Shown here one piece after another: positions 56,525-64,000 of a stretch of DNA of 64,000 bases. The stretch comes from Streptomyces sp. CCM_MD2014. GTDB taxonomy: Bacteria > Actinomycetota > Actinomycetes > Streptomycetales > Streptomycetaceae. The DNA lies in contig NZ_CP009754.1 in NCBI RefSeq assembly GCF_000772045.1, positions 5,766,001 through 5,830,000 of the forward strand, written 5' to 3'. The notes under the pieces are model-generated. The model was not told the DNA's origin. It saw only the letters and a program-made list of their open reading frames with translations, and did no database searches. A program made the translations under genes and the position numbers. Positions within the stretch are counted from its first letter, which is position 1. Every line of letters starts with the position of its first letter.

Positions 56525-59149
56525 GTGACCGAGAACTCTCAGCAGCCGCAGCCCGCACCCAGCACCGAACTGCCGACCCAGTACACGCCGGCCGAGGTAG
56601 AGGGGCAGCTGTACGAGCGCTGGGTAGAACGGGGTTACTTCGAGGCCGACGCGAAGAGCGACAAGCCTCCGTACACCGTCGTCATCCCGCCGCCGAACGT
56701 CACGGGCAGCCTGCACCTCGGGCACGCCTTCGAGCACACGCTCATCGACGCCCTGACCCGCCGCAAGCGGATGCAGGGCTACGAGACGCTGTGGCAGCCC
56801 GGCATGGACCACGCCGGCATCGCCACGCAGAACGTCGTCGAGCGCGAGCTGGGCAAGGAGGGCAAGTCCCGGCACGACCTGGGCCGGGAGGCCTTCGTCG
56901 AGCGCGTCTGGCAGTGGAAGGGCGAGTCCGGCGGCCAGATCAGCGGCCAGATGCGCCGCCTGGGAGACGGTGTCGCGTGGTCGCGCGAGCGGTTCACGAT
57001 GGACGAGGGGCTCTCCCAGGCCGTCCAGACCATCTTCAAGCGGCTCTACGACGACGAGCTGATCTACCGCGCCGAGCGCATCATCAACTGGTGCCCGCGC
57101 TGCCTGACCGCGATCTCCGACATCGAGGTCGAGTACCAGGACGACGACGGCGAGCTGGTCTCCATGAAGTACGGGGAGGGCGACGAGACCATCGTCGTCG
57201 CCACCACCCGCGCGGAGACGATGCTCGGTGACACGGCGGTCGCCGTCCACCCCGAGGACGAGCGGTACAGGCACCTGGTCGGCAAGCAGATCAAGCTGCC
57301 GCTGACCGACCGCTCCATCCCGGTCGTCGCCGACGAGCACGTCGACCCCGAGTTCGGCACCGGTGCCGTCAAGGTGACGCCGGCCCACGACCCGAACGAC
57401 TTCGAGATCGGCCAGCGGCACGGCCTGCCCTCCATCGCCGTGATGGACGAGCACGCCGTCATCACCGCCCACGGCCCCTTCCAGGGCCTGGACCGGCTCG
57501 AGGCCCGCTCCGCCATCGTCGCCGCGCTGCGCGCCGAGGGCCGGATCGTCGCCGAGAAGCGGCCCTACGTCCACAGCGTCGGCCACTGCTCGCGCTGCAA
57601 GACCACCATCGAGCCGCGCCTGTCCATGCAGTGGTGGGTCAAGGTCGGCCCGCTGGCGAAGGCCGCCGGTGACGCGGTCCGCGACGGCAAGGTCAAGATC
57701 CACCCGCAGGAGATGGAGAAGCGGTACTTCGACTGGGTCGACAACCTCCACGACTGGTGCATCTCCCGCCAGCTGTGGTGGGGCCACCGCATCCCCGTCT
57801 GGTACGGCCCCGAGGGCGAGGTCGTCTGCGTCGGCCCCGACGAGGAGCCGCCGAGCGGCGAGGGCTGGCGCCAGGACCCCGACGTCCTGGACACCTGGTT
57901 CTCCTCCGGCCTGTGGCCGTTCTCCACGCTCGGCTGGCCCGAGCAGACCGAGTCGCTCGCGAAGTTCTACCCGAACTCCGTCCTGGTCACCGGCTACGAC
58001 ATCCTCTTCTTCTGGGTCGCCCGGATGATGATGTTCGGCCTCTACGCGATGGACGGCACCCCGCCGTTCCACACCATCGCCCTGCACGGCATGGTCCGTG
58101 ACCAGAACGGCAAGAAGATGTCCAAGTCCTTCGGGAACGTGGTCAACCCGCTGGACTGGATGGACAAGTACGGCTCGGACGCCCTGCGCTTCACCCTGGC
58201 GCGCGGCGCCAACCCGGGCGTCGACGTGCCGATCGGCGAGGACTGGGTCCAGGGCTCCCGGAACTTCGCCAACAAGATCTGGAACGCCACCCGCTTCGCG
58301 CTGATGAACGGCGCGACGGTCGAGGGCCCGCTGCCCGACGCGTCGAAGATGTCGTCGACCGACCGGTGGATCCTCTCCCGGCTCAACTCGGTCGTCGCCG
58401 AGGTCGACGCGTACTACGAGGACTACCAGTTCGCGAAGCTCTCCGACGCGCTGTTCCACTTCGCCTGGGACGAGGTCTTCGACTGGTACGTCGAGCTGTC
58501 CAAGACCACCTTCCAGGCGGGCGGCGAGCCGGCCGAGGTCAGCAAGCGCGTCCTGGGCGAGGTCCTGGACGTGACGCTGCGTCTCCTCCACCCGGTCGTC
58601 CCCTTCGTCACCGAGACGCTGTGGACGACGCTCACGGGCGGCGAGTCGGTCGTCATCGCCGAGTGGCCCACCGACTCGGGCTTCCGCGACGCCGACGCCG
58701 AGCGGGAGATCGAGACGCTGCAGTCCGTCATCACCGAGGTCCGGCGCTTCCGTGCCGACCAGGGGCTGCAGCCCGGCCAGCGGGTCCCGGCCCGGCTGAC
58801 CCTCGCGGGCAGTCCTCTCGCGGCCCACGAGGCGGCCGTCCGGCAACTGCTGCGGCTCCAGCCGGAGGGCGACGGGTTCACCGCGACGGCGACGCTGCCG
58901 GTCGCGGGGGTCGAGGTCGCCCTCGACCTCTCCGGGGTCATCGACTTCGCCGCCGAGCGCAAGCGGCTGGCGAAGGACCTCGCCGCGGCGGAGAAGGAGA
59001 AGGCCCAGGCCAACGCCAAGCTCGGCAACGAGGCGTTCCTGGCGAAGGCGCCGGACCACGTCGTGGACAAGATCCGGGGCCGCCTGGCCAAGGCGGACGA
59101 GGACATCGCCCGCATCACCGCCCAGCTGGAGAAGCTGCCGGAAGCGTAA
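56525..59149 (+). CDS. valS: valyl-tRNA synthetase
   Basis: The GTG at 56525 (VTENSQQPQPAPSTELPTQ) is preferred over an upstream frame extension; 874 residues. HIGH appears as HLGH near residue 64 in NVTGSLHLGHAFEHT and KMSKS at about 530-534. The editing domain lies between (GTGAVKVTPAHDPNDFEIG), and a coiled-coil C-terminal arm contacts tRNA-Val (AERKRLAKDLAAAEKEKAQA). It charges tRNA-Val and hydrolyses mischarged Thr-tRNA. No T-box leader is visible. Confidence 0.97.
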   Translation: MTENSQQPQPAPSTELPTQYTPAEVEGQLYERWVERGYFEADAKSDKPPYTVVIPPPNVTGSLHLGHAFEHTLIDALTRRKRMQGYETLWQPGMDHAGIATQNVVERELGKEGKSRHDLGREAFVERVWQWKGESGGQISGQMRRLGDGVAWSRERFTMDEGLSQAVQTIFKRLYDDELIYRAERIINWCPRCLTAISDIEVEYQDDDGELVSMKYGEGDETIVVATTRAETMLGDTAVAVHPEDERYRHLVGKQIKLPLTDRSIPVVADEHVDPEFGTGAVKVTPAHDPNDFEIGQRHGLPSIAVMDEHAVITAHGPFQGLDRLEARSAIVAALRAEGRIVAEKRPYVHSVGHCSRCKTTIEPRLSMQWWVKVGPLAKAAGDAVRDGKVKIHPQEMEKRYFDWVDNLHDWCISRQLWWGHRIPVWYGPEGEVVCVGPDEEPPSGEGWRQDPDVLDTWFSSGLWPFSTLGWPEQTESLAKFYPNSVLVTGYDILFFWVARMMMFGLYAMDGTPPFHTIALHGMVRDQNGKKMSKSFGNVVNPLDWMDKYGSDALRFTLARGANPGVDVPIGEDWVQGSRNFANKIWNATRFALMNGATVEGPLPDASKMSSTDRWILSRLNSVVAEVDAYYEDYQFAKLSDALFHFAWDEVFDWYVELSKTTFQAGGEPAEVSKRVLGEVLDVTLRLLHPVVPFVTETLWTTLTGGESVVIAEWPTDSGFRDADAEREIETLQSVITEVRRFRADQGLQPGQRVPARLTLAGSPLAAHEAAVRQLLRLQPEGDGFTATATLPVAGVEVALDLSGVIDFAAERKRLAKDLAAAEKEKAQANAKLGNEAFLAKAPDHVVDKIRGRLAKADEDIARITAQLEKLPEA

Positions 59150-59161
59150 CCGCCGCAGCCT

Positions 59162-59309
59162 GCGGGCAGTCGTGCCGCTGGGGCGGCACGGGTGGGCGCA
59201 GGCGGCACCCCGCAGGCCCGGCGCTGACGGGGTGCCGCCGCGCCCACCCGTGCCGCCCTGGGGGTACCTCCCAGGCCGTTCAGGCACTGGGGGAGGCACG
59301 ACTGCCCGC
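59162..59309. repeat. long intergenic hairpin repeat between valS and folC
   Basis: The core is a 31-bp stem with one bulged A: 59181-59199 pairs with 59240-59258 (19 bp) and 59201-59212 with 59228-59239 (12 bp), around a 15-nt loop. Outer arms 59162-59176 and 59295-59309 (15 bp, GCGGGCAGTCGTGCC) enclose it. All arms are perfect. I recall the GGGCAGTCGTGCC family as a recurrent Streptomyces intergenic palindrome. It should terminate valS transcription. Confidence 0.85.
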
Positions 59310-59343
59310 GGTTACGGGGGCGGGGGTACGTAGACTGGTGCCC

Positions 59344-60858
59344 GTGAGCGACAACCCCGGCCAGAACGACCAGCCCGACCCCCTCGACTCCTTCGACGAG
59401 ATCATCGACGCGGAGACCACCCGCGACCCCGACCTCGCCGTCATCGAGGCCGGCAGCCGCACTCTGCGCACCCAGGGCGGGCGCCCGCAGGCCGACGTCC
59501 CCGGGCGCCCGGAGGACCCCGAGGTGGACGCGGCGCTGCGCGGTGTCGAGACGGAGCTGGCGACCCGCTGGGGCGAGACCAAGCTGGAGCCGTCCGTCGC
59601 CAGGATCGCCGCGCTGATGGACGTACTGGGCGAGCCGCAGCGCTCGTACCCCTCCATCCACATCACCGGGACCAACGGCAAGACCTCCACCGCCCGCATG
59701 ATCGAGGCGCTGCTCGGCGCCTTCGAGCTGCGCACCGGTCGGTACACCTCGCCGCACGTGCAGTCGATCACCGAGCGGATCAGCCTGGACGGGGCGCCGA
59801 TCTCCGCCGAGCGGTTCGTCGAGACGTACCAGGACGTCAAGCCGTACGTGGAGATGGTCGACGCGCAGCAGGAGTACCGGCTGTCGTTCTTCGAGGTGCT
59901 CACCGGCATGGCGTACGCCGCCTTCGCCGACGCGCCCGTGGACGTGGCCGTCGTCGAGGTCGGGATGGGCGGTTCCTGGGACGCCACCAACGTCATCGAC
60001 GCGGACGTCGCCGTCGTCACCCCCATCGACCTGGACCACACCGACCGGCTCGGCGGGACGCCCGGCGAGATCGCGGTCGAGAAGTCCGGGATCATCAAGC
60101 AGGACGCGACCGTGATCCTGGCCCAGCAGCCGGTGGACGCGGCGCAGGTGATGCTGAAGAAGGCCGTGGACGTCAACGCCACCGTGGCCCGCGAGGGGCT
60201 GGAGTTCGGCGTCGTCGCCCGCGAGGTCGCCGTCGGCGGTCAGCAGGTGACGCTGCGCGGGCTCGGCGGCGAGTACACCGAGGTCTACCTGCCGCTGCAC
60301 GGCGCGCACCAGGCGCACAACGCGGCGGTCGCGCTGGCCGCCGTGGAGGCGTTCTTCGGCGTCGGCGCGCAGCGTCCCGAGCCGCTGGACGTCGACACCG
60401 TACGCCAGGCCTTCGCCTCGGTCGCCTCGCCGGGGCGGATGGAGGTCGTGCGGCGCTCGCCGACCGTGGTGCTGGACGCCGCGCACAACCCGGCCGGCGC
60501 CCGGGTCACCGCCGACGCGGTGGGGGAGGCCTTCCAGTTCAGCCGGCTCATCGGTGTGGTCGGCGCCAGCGCCGACAAGAACGTGCGGGGGCTGCTCGAA
60601 GCCTTCGAGCCGGTCTTCGCCGAGGTCGTCGTCACCCAGAACTCCAGCCACCGCGCGATGGACGCCGACGAGCTGGCCGCGGTCGCCGTCGAGGTGTTCG
60701 GCGAGGACCGCGTACAGGTCGAGCCGCGGCTGCCGGACGCCCTGGAGGCCGCGATCACGCTGGCCGAGGAGGAGGGCGAGTTCGCGGGCGGCGGTGTGCT
60801 CGTCACCGGTTCCGTCATCACCGTCGGCGAGGCCCGACTGCTCCTGAGGAGGGGCTGA
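59344..60858 (+). CDS. folC: folylpolyglutamate synthase / dihydrofolate synthase
   Basis: The GTG at 59344 gives 504 residues; the first 55 are an acidic leader (SDNPGQNDQPDPLDSFDEII). The Mur-ligase fold has the P-loop SIHITGTNGKTSTARMIEAL, the FolC motif YTSPHVQSITERI, EVGMGGSWDATNVI, and DAAHNPAGARVTADAV in the C-terminal domain. It adds glutamates to folates. The DUF4233 gene starts 6 bp after its stop, so the two are one unit. Confidence 0.95.
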   Translation: MSDNPGQNDQPDPLDSFDEIIDAETTRDPDLAVIEAGSRTLRTQGGRPQADVPGRPEDPEVDAALRGVETELATRWGETKLEPSVARIAALMDVLGEPQRSYPSIHITGTNGKTSTARMIEALLGAFELRTGRYTSPHVQSITERISLDGAPISAERFVETYQDVKPYVEMVDAQQEYRLSFFEVLTGMAYAAFADAPVDVAVVEVGMGGSWDATNVIDADVAVVTPIDLDHTDRLGGTPGEIAVEKSGIIKQDATVILAQQPVDAAQVMLKKAVDVNATVAREGLEFGVVAREVAVGGQQVTLRGLGGEYTEVYLPLHGAHQAHNAAVALAAVEAFFGVGAQRPEPLDVDTVRQAFASVASPGRMEVVRRSPTVVLDAAHNPAGARVTADAVGEAFQFSRLIGVVGASADKNVRGLLEAFEPVFAEVVVTQNSSHRAMDADELAAVAVEVFGEDRVQVEPRLPDALEAAITLAEEEGEFAGGGVLVTGSVITVGEARLLLRRG

Positions 60859-60864
60859 GAAACC

Positions 60865-61221
60865 GTGCGTACGCTCTGTGCTTCGACGCTGATCGGCGAG
60901 TTCTTCGTGATCGGCTTCGCCGGCCTCGTCGCCATGAAGGACCCGGACCTGTCCATGGGGACGGTGTGGACGGTCAGCGGCATCGCGATGTTCCTGTGCG
61001 TCGCGCTGTGCGGGGTCATCACCCGCCCCGGCGGCGTCGTCCTCGGCTGGGCGCTGCAGGTCGCGCTGATCGCCTCCGGTCTCGTCGTGCCGACCATGTA
61101 CTTCCTGGGCGCGATCTTCGCCGCCCTGTGGTGGGCCTCCGTGCACTACGGGCGGAAGATCGACGAGGCGAAGGCGAGGTTCGCCGCCCAGGCCGAGGCC
61201 TCCGCGCCGGACCCCGCCTGA
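60865..61221 (+). CDS. DUF4233 membrane protein
   Basis: GTG start with GAGGAGGGG 10-20 bases upstream, inside the folC end; 118 residues. Four membrane helices (LCASTLIGEFFVIGFAGLVA; GTVWTVSGIAMFLCVALCGV; VLGWALQVALIASGLVVPTM; FLGAIFAALWWASVHYG) fit DUF4233, which accompanies folC across actinobacteria. Function unknown. The C-terminus is a short Ala/Glu-rich tail. Confidence 0.9.
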   Translation: MRTLCASTLIGEFFVIGFAGLVAMKDPDLSMGTVWTVSGIAMFLCVALCGVITRPGGVVLGWALQVALIASGLVVPTMYFLGAIFAALWWASVHYGRKIDEAKARFAAQAEASAPDPA

Positions 61222-61365
61222 AGGCGCAGGACCTCCACGGACGTGGTCGTCGAGGCGGCCGGACCCGGTATCCCTGACGCTGCGTGACAGGCGTCGCGAC
61301 ACGCCCGGTAACCTCAGTCATCACCCGCACGACCGCACATCTCGAACCTTTTCTAGGGAGCCCTC

Positions 61366-61779
61366 GTGACCCAGCGCAGCCTCGTCCTCCTCAAGCCCGA
61401 CGCCGTCCGTCGTGGCCTGACCGGCGAGATCATCAGCCGTATCGAGCGCAAGGCCGGCTGGCAGATCACCGCGCTGGAACTGCGCACCCTGGACACCGAG
61501 ACGCTGGAAGCCCACTACGGCGAGCACAAGGGCAAGCCCTTCTACGAGCCGCTGGTCGAGTTCATGGCGTCCGGCCCGGTCGTGGCGATGGTCGTCGAGG
61601 GCGAGCGGGTCATCGAGGGTGTGCGCGCGCTGGCCGGTCCGACCGACCCGATCGCCGCCGCGCCCGGCTCCATCCGGGGCGACTTCGGTGTGATCGTCCG
61701 CGAGAACCTGATCCACGCCTCCGACTCCGAGGAGTCCGCCGAGCGCGAGCTGAAGATCTTCTTCCCGGGCCGGGTCTGA
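61366..61779 (+). CDS. ndk: nucleoside diphosphate kinase
   Basis: The 137-residue enzyme balances NTP pools by phosphate transfer through H117 in ENLIHASDSEESAEREL. SLVLLKPDAVRRGLTGEII and GPTDPIAAAPGSIRGDFG complete the nucleotide site. Length is exact for the family. GTG start with TAGGGAG upstream. It lies between folC and mreB as in other Streptomyces. Confidence 0.97.
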   Translation: MTQRSLVLLKPDAVRRGLTGEIISRIERKAGWQITALELRTLDTETLEAHYGEHKGKPFYEPLVEFMASGPVVAMVVEGERVIEGVRALAGPTDPIAAAPGSIRGDFGVIVRENLIHASDSEESAERELKIFFPGRV

Positions 61780-61813
61780 TCCTCGTTCGGGACACGCCGG
61801 GAACGCCTTTTTT

Positions 61814-61876
61814 CTGACGTCACGTCAGCCGAATGGACCGGGCGAAGCCGGGGCGGTCGCGTAAAAGCGACCGCCC
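61814..61876 (+). terminator. ndk terminator with an adjacent CTGACGTCACGTCAG palindrome
   Basis: The terminator is a perfect 10-bp stem (GGGCGGTCGC and complement) around GTAAAA at 61851-61876. Upstream, 61814-61828 is a 15-bp palindrome (symmetric about its central base) after a T tract; it may be a second, weaker terminator or a protein site. Confidence 0.75.
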
Positions 61877-62086
61877 TGTGGCATATGCGCGCCTGTTCGG
61901 GGGAACGGATGCCACCGCTGGCCCGTCTCCACGAGCGAGGCGGCGCGCCATCTGCTGACAATGGCGAAGACCCTCGCGCAGTGTTCGCGAAAGCGCGTCT
62001 ACGATGGAAGCCTCCACGCGTCACTGCACCCACTTCGCCTACCTGAAAAGCCCTCAAAAGCTCCTGGGAAGGCCAGTCGAATCCTG
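61877..62086 (+). promoter_or_regulatory. mreB upstream region
   Basis: This 210-bp gap is more A/T-rich towards its 3' end and must contain the mreB promoter(s). I see no gene and no named motif. Confidence 0.35.
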
Positions 62087-63118
62087 ATGGGGAACTCAAT
62101 GTCGTTCATCGGCCGTGACATGGCTGTCGACCTCGGGACCGCCAACACGCTGGTGTACGTCAGGGGTCGCGGGATCGTACTCAACGAGCCGTCCGTCGTC
62201 GCGATCAACACCAACACCGGTGGCATCCTCGCGGTCGGCGCCGAAGCGAAGAAGATGATCGGGCGCACGCCCGGCAACATCGTTGCCGTGCGTCCGCTGA
62301 AGGACGGCGTCATCGCCGACTTCGAGATCACCGAGCGGATGCTCCGCTACTTCATCCTGAAGATCCACAAGCGGCGGTATCTGGCTCGGCCGCGGGTCGT
62401 CGTCTGTGTGCCCTCGGGCATCACCGGCGTCGAGCGCCGCGCCGTCATCGAGGCGTCGTCCCAGGCCGGCGCCCGACAGGTGCACATCATCGAGGAGCCC
62501 ATGGCCGCGGCCATCGGCTCCGGCCTGCCGGTCCACGAGGCCACGGGCAACATGGTGGTGGACATCGGCGGCGGCACCACGGAGGTCGCGGTCATCTCGC
62601 TCGGCGGCATCGTCACCGCCCAGTCCATCCGCGTCGCGGGTGACGAGCTGGACAACGCGATCATCCAGCACGTGAAGAAGGAGTACAGCCTTCTGCTGGG
62701 TGAGCGCACGGCCGAACAGATCAAGATCACGATCGGTTCGGCGTACGACCTCGACTCCGACGAGCACACCGAAATCCGCGGCCGGGACCTCGTCTCCGGG
62801 CTGCCCAAGACCGTCGTCATCTCCGCCGCCGAAGTGCGCAAGGCGATCGAGGAGCCGGTCAACGCCATCGTCGACGCCGTCAAGACGACCCTCGACAAGT
62901 GTCCGCCGGAGCTGTCCGGCGACATCATGGACCGGGGCATCGTCCTGACCGGCGGCGGTGCGCTGCTGCGCGGGCTCGACGAACGGCTGCGCCGGGAGAC
63001 CGGAATGCCGATCCACATCGCCGAGGACCCGCTCGACAGCGTCGCGCTCGGCAGCGGCAAGTGCGTCGAGGAGTTCGAGGCGCTCCAGCAGGTGCTGGAC
63101 GCATCGCCCCGCAGATGA
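62087..63118 (+). CDS. mreB: rod shape-determining protein MreB
   Basis: ATG at 62087 gives MGNSMSFIGRD and 343 residues; the internal ATG at 62099 (MSFIGRD) may be used instead and has GGGGAA just upstream. The actin-fold motifs are DMAVDLGTANTLVYVRGRGI (phosphate 1), DIGGGTTEVAVISLGG (phosphate 2) and IVLTGGGALLRGLDERL (adenosine). In Streptomyces MreB is needed for spore-wall thickening rather than vegetative growth. mreC follows. Confidence 0.96.
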   Translation: MGNSMSFIGRDMAVDLGTANTLVYVRGRGIVLNEPSVVAINTNTGGILAVGAEAKKMIGRTPGNIVAVRPLKDGVIADFEITERMLRYFILKIHKRRYLARPRVVVCVPSGITGVERRAVIEASSQAGARQVHIIEEPMAAAIGSGLPVHEATGNMVVDIGGGTTEVAVISLGGIVTAQSIRVAGDELDNAIIQHVKKEYSLLLGERTAEQIKITIGSAYDLDSDEHTEIRGRDLVSGLPKTVVISAAEVRKAIEEPVNAIVDAVKTTLDKCPPELSGDIMDRGIVLTGGGALLRGLDERLRRETGMPIHIAEDPLDSVALGSGKCVEEFEALQQVLDASPRR

Positions 63119-63317
63119 CGTAACACTTCGGTTCCGCCGTACGAGACGATCTCCTCTCGTGCGGCGGATCGTTGATATAGAGGGTTGCGGCAGTGGATGT
63201 GCGTGAAGGACCCGATGCGCCGCACACGCCCGAAGTGCCGAATCACCCAATTCCTGAACACCGCCACGTACATTCCGAGATTCCCGGATTTCGACGAGGA
63301 AGGCACGGCCGCCGCAC

Positions 63318-64000
63318 GTGAGGGACACGAAAGAGAGCCGGCTGCTCCTGGTACTGCTGATCGCCATCGCGTTCGCACTGATCACGGTGGACATCCGCGG
63401 TGGGGAGGACTCACCGGTCGACGGTGCCCGGCAGGCCGCGGCCACCGTCTTCGGTCCGATCGAGAACGGCGTGTCGTCCGCGGTCGACCCGGTCGGCAAC
63501 GCCGTCTCCGCGATCCGCGACTCCGGCGACCGGCACGACCGGCTCGCACGGCTGGAGACGGAGAACGCGGCCCTGAAGGCGAAGCTCGGCAGCGACGAGC
63601 GCGGCCGCAGTCGGCTCAAGCAGTTCGACAAGATGCTCGGGCTCGCCGGAGCCGGGCAGTACGGCATCAAGGGCGCCCAGGTCATCGCCATAGGAGCGGC
63701 CCAGGGCTTCTCCTGGACCGTCACCATCGACGTCGGCGCCAACGACGGCATCGAGCGCGACATGACCGTCCTCAACGGCGACGGCCTCGTCGGACGCGTG
63801 ACGACCGTCGGCCCGAACACCTCGACCGTGCTGCTCGCCAACGACCCGGACTTCACCGTCGGCACCCGGATGGAGTCCGGCGACGAACTCGGCTTCGCCT
63901 CCGGCCAGGGCAGCCGCCCCCTGCGCGTCGAACTCCTCAACGGCAAGGCCGACGTCAAGAAGGGCGACCGCCTCGTCACCTTCGGCTCCCAGGCCGACAA
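63318..64000 (+). CDS. mreC: rod shape-determining protein MreC (5' part, cut by window)
   Basis: GTG start (VRDTKESRLLLVLLIAIAFA), one N-terminal membrane helix, a coiled coil (DRLARLETENAALKAKLGSD, about 75-100), then the MreC beta-barrel beginning VIAIGAAQGFSWTVTIDVGA with GDGLVGRVTTVGPNTSTVLL. The gene runs off the window at 227 codons. MreC links MreB to the wall-synthesis machinery; Streptomyces MreC acts in the sporulation wall complex. Confidence 0.93.
   Translation, partial: MRDTKESRLLLVLLIAIAFALITVDIRGGEDSPVDGARQAAATVFGPIENGVSSAVDPVGNAVSAIRDSGDRHDRLARLETENAALKAKLGSDERGRSRLKQFDKMLGLAGAGQYGIKGAQVIAIGAAQGFSWTVTIDVGANDGIERDMTVLNGDGLVGRVTTVGPNTSTVLLANDPDFTVGTRMESGDELGFASGQGSRPLRVELLNGKADVKKGDRLVTFGSQAD

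Noticed and set aside
56471..61302. Two minus-strand frames of more than 900 residues
   Set aside because: Antisense to valS, folC and DUF4233, all with clear catalytic motifs on the plus strand.
62096..64000. 634-residue minus-strand frame
   Set aside because: Antisense to mreB and mreC; no start signal or domain.

Overview
The window is very GC-rich, uses GTG starts freely, and carries a gene order I recognise from memory as the conserved Streptomyces chromosomal core (in S. coelicolor roughly malQ through sodF, tig, clpP1-clpP2-clpX, valS, folC, ndk, mreB, mreC, read here in the reverse of its numbering). I take it to be a Streptomyces chromosome. No biosynthetic cluster, CRISPR array or rRNA operon is visible.

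Layout. 1-7,700: a TetR remnant, a small membrane protein, malQ (4-alpha-glucanotransferase), a PadR regulator translationally coupled to an ABC ATPase and an FtsX-type permease, a methyltransferase, a frameshifted Uma2-like nuclease remnant and an HNH nuclease. 8,000-15,400: a MscS-type channel, a MarR regulator divergent from two EamA exporters, a LysR regulator preceded by a 20-bp tandem repeat, and a large aminopeptidase N. 15,500-28,500: a DUF1203 protein, aspartate-semialdehyde dehydrogenase, an ECF sigma factor with a membrane partner, a secreted subtilase, a secreted beta-lactamase-fold hydrolase, an AbiEi/DUF559-like protein, a second aminopeptidase N and a DsbA-fold protein. 28,500-40,100: Fe-superoxide dismutase with a nickel-regulator (Nur) box, two amino-acid permeases flanking bioY, rpiB, a Nei-type glycosylase, an Eis-like acetyltransferase, a SpoIIE-type phosphatase, an HD hydrolase, an acyltransferase-3 protein and a small membrane protein.

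40,146-49,722 is a complete integrated actinomycete integrative and conjugative element (AICE) of about 9.5 kb, bounded by a 44-bp direct repeat that is the 3' part of tRNA-Gly(TCC). It encodes a KorSA-like GntR repressor with three copies of a CTGGCTYAAGCCAG palindrome in front of it, a coupled acetyltransferase, an FtsK-like Tra translocase, spread proteins, an orphan cytosine-5 DNA methyltransferase, a RepSA-type HUH initiator, Xis and a tyrosine integrase. From the methyltransferase to the integrase the genes overlap at every start/stop. Its left end has about 640 bp without a gene; that stretch holds an unusual 150-nt triple-helix hairpin whose only three non-Watson-Crick pairs are all G:U in a plus-strand RNA. 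This hairpin is the least explained structure in the window.

49,900-64,000 is housekeeping: tRNA-Pro, trigger factor, clpP1-clpP2 (behind a ClgR-like box), clpX, a small cysteine-containing secreted protein in a less GC-rich patch, a proline/tyrosine-rich membrane protein, valS, a 31-bp-stem intergenic hairpin repeat, folC, a DUF4233 protein, ndk, mreB and the start of mreC (cut by the window edge). Most convergent or operon-ending gaps carry clear hairpin terminators. Two intergenic copies of a 65-bp repeat (24,884 and 51,659) are also present.
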